Of a stretch of 64,000 nucleotides of DNA, positions 34,615-42,187 are shown in pieces. This DNA is from an uncultured Eubacteriales bacterium (GTDB lineage: Bacteria; Bacillota; Clostridia; Christensenellales; Aristaeellaceae). The stretch is taken from assembly GCA_902793605.1 (NCBI GenBank), contig CADBEB010000003.1, positions 85,985 to 149,984 on the forward strand, in the 5' to 3' direction. A program made the position numbers and the translations under genes. Under the pieces are notes generated by a model. It worked only from the letters and a program-made list of their open reading frames with translations. It was not told the DNA's origin and did no database searches. Numbering within the stretch: position 1 is the first letter of the stretch; every line of letters starts with the position of its first letter.

Positions 34615-35906
34615 TCGGCTGGACCGAAGTTTTCTACGTTTCCATCATCAGCGCGGCGTTGCTGTTATGCGTGCTGGGTTTGTGGTTCACCGCCATCATT
34701 CCCGGGATCGACCGCTGGAGCAAGCGTTTTTTTCAGGCTTATTTCAGTGTATTTATCCTGTGCTGTATACTGGGCTTCGCTGAAATAGCCTTCTTCGCTC
34801 ATTCTCTCTCCAGCAGGGCGTACTATTACTACGTGATTGTGGAATGCCTGGCTCTGTCGCTGCCGCTGCCCATGCTGACGGTTTACCTGCTGCACTGCTG
34901 CGGGGAGTATGTACGTTCAAGCAGGCTCATGCAAACGGTATTCACCCTGTGGGCGGTTTATCTGGTGGTGCTTCTCAGCGCTGTGTTCGTCAGAGGCTTC
35001 TCTTCTGTCTCATCAGACGGCCGGCTTATCCGCGGTCCCATGTATCCGCTGATCCTGCTGCCGCTGATCGCGATCCTGCTGCTCAATCTCGCAGGAACGA
35101 TTCAACGCAGGAAGCAGGTTTCCCGCAGAACATTTTTCAGTTTCCTTATTGCCATTGTGCCGATCATGGCCGCCATGTTTGCGCTGCTGTTTATCGATGT
35201 CTTCCCGCTCATCGACATTGCATATGTCCTAACCGCTCTCTCCATGTACGGCTTTGCCCTGTCCGAGCAGATCGAACAGGACCGGCGCCACCAGCTGGAA
35301 ATCGCCAATCAGCGAGCCAGTGTCATGGTACTGCAGATGCGGCCGCACTTCATCTATAATACCCTGATGAGCATCTACTGTCTCTGTGACCAGGATCCGC
35401 AGAAAGCCCGTCAGGTCACGATGGATTTCACCAACTACCTTCGCAGGAATTTCAACGCCGTGGCCAGTGACAGTACGATTCCGTTTTCCGCTGAACTGGA
35501 GCATACCCGCGCCTACCTTGCGGTGGAGCAGGCGCAGTTTGAGGACATGCTGCTCGTGGAGTACGATACGCCGGTTACAAATTTCCGTCTGCCGCCGCTG
35601 ACCTTGCAGCCCCTGGTGGAGAACTCCGTGAAGCATGGGATGAACCCTTATTCCGGGCCGCTTCACGTCTCTGTCCGGACGCGCCGGACGGAGGCCGGGA
35701 TTGAGGTCATCGTGGAGGATAACGGCCCCGGTTTTGATCCTGATGATGAGAGCAAGCCGCATACCACCCTGGCCAATATCCGGCAGCGAATGGAGATGAT
35801 GTGCGGGGGCAGTCTGGCCATTCGGCCCCGGGACGGCGGGGGAACCGTGGCGACGGTGACGATCCCGGACAGACAGGAACAGGCTGATCCCAGACAAACA
35901 AGCTGA
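34611..35906 (+). CDS. LytS/YehU-type sensor histidine kinase
   Basis: A 431-residue kinase with six to seven hydrophobic helices in residues 1-215 and almost no extracellular domain, then a His_kinase (PF06580-type) region with phospho-acceptor H246 in QMRPHFIYNTL, and an HATPase domain with N box LVENSVKHG and G box DNGPGFDP. Kinases of this class normally pair with LytTR regulators, whereas the partner here is XRE-REC. Ligand is unknown; a membrane-soluble or cell-envelope signal is plausible because of the missing sensor domain. Confidence 0.9.
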   Translation: MIGWTEVFYVSIISAALLLCVLGLWFTAIIPGIDRWSKRFFQAYFSVFILCCILGFAEIAFFAHSLSSRAYYYYVIVECLALSLPLPMLTVYLLHCCGEYVRSSRLMQTVFTLWAVYLVVLLSAVFVRGFSSVSSDGRLIRGPMYPLILLPLIAILLLNLAGTIQRRKQVSRRTFFSFLIAIVPIMAAMFALLFIDVFPLIDIAYVLTALSMYGFALSEQIEQDRRHQLEIANQRASVMVLQMRPHFIYNTLMSIYCLCDQDPQKARQVTMDFTNYLRRNFNAVASDSTIPFSAELEHTRAYLAVEQAQFEDMLLVEYDTPVTNFRLPPLTLQPLVENSVKHGMNPYSGPLHVSVRTRRTEAGIEVIVEDNGPGFDPDDESKPHTTLANIRQRMEMMCGGSLAIRPRDGGGTVATVTIPDRQEQADPRQTS

Positions 35907-36008
35907 CTTGCTTGAATACACGCATACTTATTCTGCGTCGCAGCCCGTTTTCTGTGAGGAATGCGCGGGCAGTACAACAAGTGTTCAAGTGCCGGGTGTT
36001 CGAGTGTC

Positions 36009-36076
36009 GCGCCTGTTCAATTGCTTTTTTTCTTTTTGTTAAGGAGAGCATAAAAGCAATTGCTTTTATCAGGCGC
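36009..36076 (+). repeat. imperfect inverted repeat around a 20-base palindrome
   Basis: Outer arms GCGCCTG/CAGGCGC and inner arms AATTGCTTTT/AAAAGCAATT, with ATAAAAGCAATTGCTTTTAT at 36050-36069. Possible terminator or RNA structure. Confidence 0.55.
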
Positions 36077-36132
36077 GCCTGCAACAGAACATGAAACTTT
36101 CACGCTCTCTTCTGCAAAATACCCGGAAAAGG

Positions 36133-36183
36133 TTTGACATTCTGGAAACCCACTTGACGAGGGTGGGTGAAAATTTGTATTCT
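36133..36183 (+). promoter_or_regulatory. regulon box, copy 2, with -10 for the ANL ligase gene
   Basis: TTTGACATTCTGGAAAC and a second TTGACG 20 bases after the first. If TTGACG is used as -35, TATTCT (36178-36183) lies 18 bases on. TATTAT at 36183 is the alternative, at the 49-base distance seen in copies 5, 7 and 9. Confidence 0.7.
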
Positions 36184-36282
36184 ATTATCGAATATGTATC
36201 GTTCAATATCTACAAGCGTTAAGTAACGGATTTTCAGGATGGATGGCTGCAACGTACGGGAAGCGGCCGGGAAGGATGACGA

Positions 36283-38673
36283 ATGAAATCAGATGAAAAG
36301 CCAAAAAAGGAAAAAATCAAGGACCGCCTGAAGAGCGGCAAGCTGGCGGATCAGAAATGCTGGTCATTTATTAAGGAACTGAATTCCCGCAGCGAAGAAC
36401 GCCTGGACAGCATTGCCATGCACGACGGTTACCGGAAGTATACCTACCGTCAGATGTTCCGCGCCTGGGAGCGGTATGCGGAAGCATTCACCGCGGTGCA
36501 CCTTACCGGGAAGGATCATGCCCGTGTCGGTCTGATCGGCGCGCAGCAGACGGAAACGATTTTTGCGTTCTACGCCCTGAACATGACCGGGGCTTCCGTG
36601 TCGCTGATCTATCATCTGGATCTGTACGATGAAAAGCGCATCCGGAACATGATCAAGATGGAAAAGATCACTGATCTGGTGATCTCCGAGGTGTTTGCTT
36701 TCCCGAAGACCATGGAGCACCTCCTGCGCGACCGGAAGAAGCTCGGGCTGCGGAATATCATCCTGCTGGAAAGCCCGATGGGCGGCGAATTCCCCATTCC
36801 CATGCTGGAAGCTGTCCGCAAGATGAATACGCTGATGTTCCGCGAGTTTTCCGGCGGGCTTCTGATGGAGGACCTTTTGCGGGAGTATGAGGCGACTCCC
36901 ATCAGTTACGGAGAAAATGAATCCACCGATTGTTCCATCATCCTGCACACGACGGGCACGGTCAGCGGTATCCATAAGCCGGTTCCCATGTCTGACAGGA
37001 ATCTGAACTCCTTTGTGGTCTGTGCCCTGCAGATCAAGGATACCTATAAGGATTTCAAGGCTGCACCGGAGCATATGGTCAGCTTTATGGGTATGAACCT
37101 GTCCTGGGTGTACGCCATGGTGGATATGTGCCATACGTCTCTCGGGCTGGGTATGGAAGTCGTCACTCTTCCGCTCGGCGTAACCAATCCCCATTATGCC
37201 GAAGCGATCGAGAAATACGGAATCAGCATTCTCTTCACCAGCCGGTCCATGCTGGACACCTGGAACAAGTCGATGCCCGATATCGACCTGTCCAGCGTGA
37301 AGGTTGTGTTCATGGGAGGAAGCTATGTTTCTCCCGAGTTCAAGAAGACGTTCAACGACTACCTGCAGTCCGCCGGCTCCACTGCCCGGATCGTCAACGG
37401 CTACGGACTGTCCGAACTGGGCGGCGCCTGTTCTGTCTGTCCTTCGGACCGGATGGATGACTCCATCGGCTTTTTGCTGCCGGGCTACAAGGCCAAGATC
37501 TGGTCGGAAGAGGAAGAAAAGTACTACAACATCTCAGACGGACCGCGCACCGGCGTCCTGTGCATCTCTGCCCCCACGATGAGCAGCGGGAAGCTGGATG
37601 ACACCGTCATCTTTGAACTGGAAAAGATCGACGGTGAAGATTATTTCAATTCCAACGATCTTATGCGGGTCAATGAGGACGGAAGTCTGACCTGTATCGG
37701 CCGGTCCAATAAGCTGTTCGTCAACAATGCCGGCATCCGCTTTGATGTGGGCCTGGTGGAGAACGCGGTCGCCGCCCAGCCGGGGATTGCGGCCTGCGGC
37801 ATTGCGCCGGAGTTCCACAAGATCCTGCACGACAATGTCCCCGTCCTGTATGTGGAGACGAGCAGCGGAGCAGACGGACTGAGTACGCTGCGCAAGGCGC
37901 TGATGCAGGTATTCATCACCGACGGGAAGCTGGCGGATACCAATCTGCCCAGCCAGTGTGTCCTGACGGATCATATCCCGCTGAATTCCGGCGGGAAAGT
38001 GGATTCGAGAAGACTGGCTTCCGGCTCGGTGGAAGGAGAACGGTATAACGTCAAGCATATCAGTCTGAACGGAAAGATCAATGATATCGTTCTCCTGCCT
38101 GTACCGAAAGAGGAGTCCGGCGGGCTGAGCGGAGGAATCCCGGAGGAACTGGAGGATGATCCCTACAACCTCCTGGCTGAAATCTTCGCCGCCATTCCGG
38201 AAATCCAGAAGGAGGGCCTGGCCAAGGTCTTCCGGATTCCGGGAGTCCGGGAGCTGATGCTGAAGCTGACCGACTTTGATATCAGCAATATCCCGGGAAG
38301 TATCTACAAGCTGGCACCGAAGCTGATGAAACTGTCCGCCGATCAGCCCCTGTCCAGGCTGAACGGGGACTTCAGAATCAGTGACATCATCGACATGCTG
38401 CAGACCGGCCTGTCCATGTTCCGGGTGACGGAAGCTCCCCTGCGCAGGGTGATGGAGTCGCCGATGTTCCCGATGCCCATGCCGTTCCTGCCGCCCGTGC
38501 CGCCCATGCTTCCCATGTTTCCCATGCCTTTCTGGGGATGGAACAGGAATGAGGACGGCGACAGCCGCACACGCAGGGAGCAGGATGAAACAACCTCTTC
38601 AGATGCTGACGAAAGCACCGAAGACAATATGGTGGAAACCGCTGATGATCCAGCGGATAACACGGATAAATAA
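36283..38673 (+). CDS. ANL superfamily AMP-forming ligase with Met/Pro-rich C-terminal extension
   Basis: The first 590 residues are an acyl-CoA synthetase-like fold: adenylation loop IILHTTGTVSGIHKPV (the usual TSGTTGxPKG is degenerate), NGYGLSELGG, the hinge region NSNDLMRVNEDGSLTCIGRSNKLFVNNAG and the C-terminal lysine in NSGGKVDSRR. About 200 further residues include a helical part and a hydrophobic Met/Pro-rich stretch (MFPMPMPFLPPVPPM onward, about residues 727-750), then an acidic tail. The extension is unlike known ligases and might bind a membrane or granule. Substrate unknown. It heads a cluster with a phasin-like protein, a hydrolase and a Lys/Ala-repeat protein. Confidence 0.8.
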   Translation: MKSDEKPKKEKIKDRLKSGKLADQKCWSFIKELNSRSEERLDSIAMHDGYRKYTYRQMFRAWERYAEAFTAVHLTGKDHARVGLIGAQQTETIFAFYALNMTGASVSLIYHLDLYDEKRIRNMIKMEKITDLVISEVFAFPKTMEHLLRDRKKLGLRNIILLESPMGGEFPIPMLEAVRKMNTLMFREFSGGLLMEDLLREYEATPISYGENESTDCSIILHTTGTVSGIHKPVPMSDRNLNSFVVCALQIKDTYKDFKAAPEHMVSFMGMNLSWVYAMVDMCHTSLGLGMEVVTLPLGVTNPHYAEAIEKYGISILFTSRSMLDTWNKSMPDIDLSSVKVVFMGGSYVSPEFKKTFNDYLQSAGSTARIVNGYGLSELGGACSVCPSDRMDDSIGFLLPGYKAKIWSEEEEKYYNISDGPRTGVLCISAPTMSSGKLDDTVIFELEKIDGEDYFNSNDLMRVNEDGSLTCIGRSNKLFVNNAGIRFDVGLVENAVAAQPGIAACGIAPEFHKILHDNVPVLYVETSSGADGLSTLRKALMQVFITDGKLADTNLPSQCVLTDHIPLNSGGKVDSRRLASGSVEGERYNVKHISLNGKINDIVLLPVPKEESGGLSGGIPEELEDDPYNLLAEIFAAIPEIQKEGLAKVFRIPGVRELMLKLTDFDISNIPGSIYKLAPKLMKLSADQPLSRLNGDFRISDIIDMLQTGLSMFRVTEAPLRRVMESPMFPMPMPFLPPVPPMLPMFPMPFWGWNRNEDGDSRTRREQDETTSSDADESTEDNMVETADDPADNTDK

Positions 38674-38702
38674 TTTCAGAGGGACTGAAAGGAGAAATCA
38701 AA

Positions 38703-39158
38703 ATGGGTAACTCAAAGAAAGCACAGAAGGATTTCAAGGATTTTGCCGCCATGTGGGGATGGCCGGCAGACAAGGGCGAGAGCAAGAAGCAGTGGAAGGA
38801 TTTCAGAGCCAACGTGGAAACCTTCTTTGAGCAGCTGCAGGATATCCAGGAAGCGTACGTGGAAGCTCAGAAAGAAGCCTGGAACAAGATCTTCCCGAAG
38901 ATCATGGCCATGCAGGACAAGTTTACCGAGACCCTGCCTGAAAAGCTGCCCACCCCTCCCGGAATGCCCGAAAGCCCTGTGTCTCCGAAGGAAGTCGCGG
39001 GCAAGGTGAAGGAATTCCAGGAAATGGCCAATAAGCATGTCGCCGAGCAGGCTGATGCTGCTATCGATTTCGTAAAGAAGGGGCAGGAGCAGGTCAAGGC
39101 CGCGGTGACGGAGACCGTTGACAAAATCGAGAAGAATATCGAGGAAAAAGCGGAGTGA
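38703..39158 (+). CDS. small phasin-like coiled-coil protein
   Basis: A 151-residue soluble protein, AAAGGAG before ATG, no signal peptide. The first half contains FRANVETFFEQLQDIQEAYVEAQKEAW, a Pro-rich linker (LPTPPGMPESPVSP) splits it, and the second half is a long amphipathic helix (KEFQEMANKHVAEQADAAIDFVKKGQEQVKAAVTETVDKIEKN). Length and helix pattern resemble granule-associated phasins, but I see no diagnostic motif. It is 29 bases after the ANL ligase and shares its transcript. Could alternatively be a scaffold for the ligase. Confidence 0.7.
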   Translation: MGNSKKAQKDFKDFAAMWGWPADKGESKKQWKDFRANVETFFEQLQDIQEAYVEAQKEAWNKIFPKIMAMQDKFTETLPEKLPTPPGMPESPVSPKEVAGKVKEFQEMANKHVAEQADAAIDFVKKGQEQVKAAVTETVDKIEKNIEEKAE

Positions 39159-39238
39159 TCCGCTGACGACGCGGTGGAAGAATCCGGTAACGAATACGGA
39201 ATGATAAGACGCACGATTTGCGCTCAGATGGTCGACGT

Positions 39239-40132
39239 ATGAATTCGTTGCTTCGATTTGCCATCAGGGAAATGGACAGTAAGTGCAGGGCCGGGGAAGC
39301 CCGGTCCGAAGCAGATCACCGGATCCCTGAGGATGTACAGGAATATCTGGACGTGCCATATCAGGGGGCAGGAGGCGTTCCGCTGGCAGTGGACATTTTC
39401 CGGGCAAAACGCCCGGAGCCCCGCCCCCTTCCCGTCGTGATCATGATCCATGGCGGGGGCCTGGTGGTCGGCACCCGGAAAATGTCGCGAACCTTCTGTG
39501 AAAATCTGGCTGAACAGGGGTTTCTTGTCTTTGCCCCGGAATACCGGAGAATGACGGAAACAGACGTGTTTCAGGAGATGGAGGACGTGCTTTCGGCTTT
39601 CACGTTCGTTTCGGGGAAACTGACGGAATACGGCGGCGATCCGGCCCGGGTGGCCGTGGTATCCGAAAGCGCCGGCTCCTATTTGTCTGTCTATGCTGTT
39701 GCTGCTCTGGGTTCCGCGACTCTGCGGATGGTGTTCGGACTGCCGCCGGTTGCCCTTCGCGTTCGCGCGCTTGCCTGTTTCAGCGGTTTCTTTTATACCA
39801 CCCGCAAGGATGTGGTAGGCCTGACCTATGGCCGGAATCTGTACGGTGACAGGAGAAAGGATCCCTCCTTTATCCGGTACACGGACCCGGAATGCCCGGA
39901 GGTGATGGAACACCTCCCTCCCGTTTTCCTGGTCGGTAGTGAAGCGGATTTCCTGAGAAACTATACAAAACGGTATGCGGCGGCACTGCGCGAAGCGGGG
40001 CATCCCTGTACACTGATTTACTACGAAGACAACAAGGAACTGACTCATGCCTTTCCGGCCCTGAAGCCCGGGATTCCGGAGAGTAAAGATGTTCTGGATA
40101 AGCTGGTGAAGTGGATGGGGACACTTTACTGA
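39239..40132 (+). CDS. alpha/beta hydrolase, HSL/acetyl-esterase type
   Basis: A lipase/esterase-fold protein of 297 residues from ATG 39239 (a TTG at 39218 is possible; neither has a good RBS). Oxyanion-hole motif IHGGGLVVGT, nucleophile serine in VSESAGSYL, acid D in VGSEADFL and histidine in LTHAFP are in order and spaced normally. The nucleophile elbow has Ser in place of the first Gly of GxSxG. Cytoplasmic. Being in the ligase/phasin-like cluster suggests it acts on an acyl ester made or used there. Confidence 0.85.
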   Translation: MNSLLRFAIREMDSKCRAGEARSEADHRIPEDVQEYLDVPYQGAGGVPLAVDIFRAKRPEPRPLPVVIMIHGGGLVVGTRKMSRTFCENLAEQGFLVFAPEYRRMTETDVFQEMEDVLSAFTFVSGKLTEYGGDPARVAVVSESAGSYLSVYAVAALGSATLRMVFGLPPVALRVRALACFSGFFYTTRKDVVGLTYGRNLYGDRRKDPSFIRYTDPECPEVMEHLPPVFLVGSEADFLRNYTKRYAAALREAGHPCTLIYYEDNKELTHAFPALKPGIPESKDVLDKLVKWMGTLY

Positions 40133-40180
40133 CATTGATCAGGCTTCTGAGAGTATCACGAGAAGAATGGAGGGAATATC

Positions 40181-40693
40181 ATGTTTAATCTGCTTTGGGG
40201 AGCACGGAGACTGTTTGAGGCGGCCCTGGCGGTGCCTGTGGGTATTGCGGCAATGGTCATCGGCCGGATGGGAAACGAATGGATGAAGTCTGCTGCCGAT
40301 GCGAAGGAGCCTGTTGCAACAAAGCAAACCGCTTCCGCGAAGAAGACCGCAGCTCCGGCGAAGAAGGCCGCAGCTCCCGCGAAGAAGGCCGCAGCTCCGG
40401 CGAAGAAGGCCGCAGCTCCGGCGGAAAAGCCGGCAGCCCCGGCTAAGGCTGCAGCTCCCGCGAAGAAGGCTGCAGCCCCGGCGAAGAAGGCTGCAGCTCC
40501 GGCGAAGAAGACCGCAGCTCCGGCAAAGAAGGCCGCAGCTCCGGCAAAGAAGGCCGCAGCACCGGCAAAGAAGCCGGCCGCTCCGGCAAAACCGGCAGCA
40601 CCGGCAAAGTCGGCAGAAGCTGAAAAACCGGTAACTCCGGTGAATACTCCTGTCACTGAGAAACCGACAGACAATGAAAAGCCGATCGGCTGA
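40181..40693 (+). CDS. Lys/Ala/Pro-repeat protein with hydrophobic N-terminus
   Basis: The 170-residue product starts MFNLLWGARRLFEAALAVPVGIAAMVIGRMGNEWMKS, a hydrophobic, possibly membrane-inserted head, followed by some 90 residues of AAPAKKA heptads and a TPVNTPVTEKPTDNEKP tail. Lys/Ala/Pro repeats of this kind occur in H1-like DNA-binding proteins and in PhaF-type phasins that tether granules to DNA. Function here is unknown. It ends the ANL cluster, before a strong terminator. AATGGAGGGAATATC precedes ATG. Confidence 0.75.
   Translation: MFNLLWGARRLFEAALAVPVGIAAMVIGRMGNEWMKSAADAKEPVATKQTASAKKTAAPAKKAAAPAKKAAAPAKKAAAPAEKPAAPAKAAAPAKKAAAPAKKAAAPAKKTAAPAKKAAAPAKKAAAPAKKPAAPAKPAAPAKSAEAEKPVTPVNTPVTEKPTDNEKPIG
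40349..40612 (+). repeat. 21-bp tandem coding repeats (AAPAKKA heptads)
   Basis: Repeats of GCAGCTCCGGCGAAGAAGGCC with third-position changes, each encoding one heptad inside the 40181 gene. Copy number is likely to vary between strains. Confidence 0.85.
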
Positions 40694-40709
40694 TGATCAC
40701 TGAATGAAC

Positions 40710-40745
40710 AAATCCGCCAGTCTGAACAGACCGGCGGATTTATTT
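40710..40745 (+). terminator. Rho-independent terminator of the ANL cluster
   Basis: AAATCCGCC...GGCGGATTT stem, extended by inner GTC/GAC pairing, followed by ATTTAT. May also serve the minus-strand gene at 40759. Confidence 0.75.
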
Positions 40746-40758
40746 ATCCGTAACTCAT

Positions 40759-40977
40759 TTATCCCCAAATCAGTTTTTCCATAAGGTCATCCGGAATGGT
40801 AAGCTCCCCGGAAGCAATCTTGGGCTTCACGAACGCAAGGGCTTCCTGGGTCGTGGCGTTGCAGCCGTGCGCCTTAAAGAACTCCTCCTGTTTTCCCGCC
40901 TTTATGGCCTTGATCAGCTCCGTTCTCAGGGATTTGTCCGACATCACCTCGTTGAACAGTTCCTCAATGGTCTTCAT
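40759..40977 (-). CDS. small Nif11-like protein
   Basis: A 72-residue protein with a perfect AAAGGAGG RBS nine bases before ATG. ELFNEVMSDKSLRTELIKAIKAGKQEEFFKAHGCNATTQEALAFV has the spacing of the Nif11 domain found in leader peptides of some ribosomally made natural products. There is no Gly-Gly cleavage site followed by a Cys-rich core, and no maturase nearby, so a precursor role is unsupported. It may be a stand-alone member. Confidence 0.65.
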   Translation of the reverse strand: MKTIEELFNEVMSDKSLRTELIKAIKAGKQEEFFKAHGCNATTQEALAFVKPKIASGELTIPDDLMEKLIWG

Positions 40978-41050
40978 AAACAGAACCTCCTTTGATGAAT
41001 GTTAAATCCTTTCGGATTTTTATACGTTTGACCCATAAGTGCGGAAGGGG

Positions 41051-41887
41051 TCAGCGCAGCTTGAGGCGCAGCATGGTAAAGATCAGTAACCCCCGCAAAC
41101 CGTTCCAGATATCTTTGACCGTTTCAGCTGCGCTTTCCAAATGATCACGGATATTTCCCATGGTATTGCCCAGTGCTTCTCCCGCTTTGTCTTTCAATTT
41201 GTTCACCGATTGACTGACAGAAGAAGCCGATTCGGAAATCCAGCGACCCGCTTCGGCCAGGGCTTTCCCGACAGAAGCAGAGGTTTCTTCCGCATAAATC
41301 CAGATACCCCGGGAAAGGTTTTTCAGGAAAGCAATGATTGCTTTTCCCGTCCGGGCTGCGATATCCACCGCGCTGTCAAACGCATCGCTCAATGCCTGGT
41401 TCAGTTCGGCGAGAGACATTTCCCGTTCTGTCCCGTCGCTGCGAACGAACGTGATCTTATCCGGATCGGATTCTGTTGCAAACAGATCCGATACAGCCCT
41501 TACGGTCTTCAGTGAAAGATTCAGGGAAACAAATGTTCCGACATCGTATGATTTGATTTCAACCGTCGCAGGGAAAACGACCGATTGACCATCCTTATAA
41601 TTCAGTTTGATCTCTTTCACATCCGTAAGAAAATCCAGGGTTTTCAGCCAGAGTTCCGCCGGTTTGTTCCTGACAGGGGTGAATACGATACTGATACTGT
41701 CCTTATAAATGATCACGGAATAAACGATGCCGACGCCGACCGGGATTGTAAAGGACCGATCTGTTTCTTTTGTTTCTTCCGTATGTTCGTCAGGAAGTGT
41801 TTCCTCAGGCCTTTGGGCTTCGGCCACAGATGCCGAAACCGTAAAGACCAGGATGAAGGCCAGCAATACAGACAGCAGCTTCTTCAT
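41051..41887 (-). CDS. exported protein of unknown function
   Basis: Start at 41885-41887 (MKKLLSVLLAFILVFTVSASVAEA) gives a clear signal peptide; the longer ORF adds 17 unlikely codons. The 278-residue product has a beta-rich middle (IPVGVGIVYSVIIYKDSISIVFTPV) and a long C-terminal amphipathic helical region (ASVGKALAEAGRWISESASSVSQSVNKLKDKAGEALGNTM) ending in a hydrophobic segment and basic tail. I do not recognise the family. No neighbour gives a functional clue. Confidence 0.65.
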   Translation of the reverse strand: MKKLLSVLLAFILVFTVSASVAEAQRPEETLPDEHTEETKETDRSFTIPVGVGIVYSVIIYKDSISIVFTPVRNKPAELWLKTLDFLTDVKEIKLNYKDGQSVVFPATVEIKSYDVGTFVSLNLSLKTVRAVSDLFATESDPDKITFVRSDGTEREMSLAELNQALSDAFDSAVDIAARTGKAIIAFLKNLSRGIWIYAEETSASVGKALAEAGRWISESASSVSQSVNKLKDKAGEALGNTMGNIRDHLESAAETVKDIWNGLRGLLIFTMLRLKLR

Positions 41888-42049
41888 AACATCAGGATTC
41901 CTTTCATTTAGTCCATGATTCATTTCCCGGGGACTCAATGCGCTTTTTGTTTATGCCGGAATACCCCTCTGAAAGATGTCCCCGATCATCACAATAACCC
42001 TTCTATGATCATTATTCTCCAAATGGTCAGATATTCCTCCGCCCAGGGG

Positions 42050-42101
42050 TTTGACATTTTGGAACATCTGCTTGACAGCGAATGATCCGATAACCGATAA
42101 T
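42050..42101 (+). promoter_or_regulatory. regulon box, copy 3, with -10 for the HAD-NDT gene
   Basis: TTTGACATTTTGGAACA, second TTGACA 21 bases after the first. TTGACA (42072-42077), 18-base spacer, GATAAT (42096-42101) forms a good promoter 85 bases before the gene. Confidence 0.75.
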
Positions 42102-42187
42102 TTCCTCAAGCGAAGGATCACGGTCATATGTTATGTAAAGAACTTTACATGACGGTTTATCAAAAAATACAGAAAGAGGAAAAGACG

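Larger units (their letters stand above)
35907..36282. other. intergenic region with inverted repeats
   Basis: Contains GTGTTCAAGTG/GTGTTCGAGTG direct repeats (35981-36007), a long imperfect inverted repeat (GCGCCTG at 36009-36015 with CAGGCGC at 36070-36076, inner arms AATTGCTTTT and AAAAGCAATT), a perfect 20-base palindrome at 36050-36069 and the regulon box at 36133. The T-rich stretch in the repeat may serve as terminator for the kinase operon. No coding sequence seen. Confidence 0.5.

Noticed and set aside
36134..36159. LytTR (VirR/AgrA-type) binding repeats as explanation of the boxes
   Set aside because: Half-sites do not fit the pyrimidine-rich LytTR pattern I know and no LytTR gene is present.
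40349..40612. CRISPR-like short repeats
   Set aside because: Tandem in-frame 21-bp coding repeats without spacers.
40156..40674. AGAAAFF-repeat minus-strand frame
   Set aside because: Mirror of the AAPAKK coding repeats at 40181, which has the RBS.
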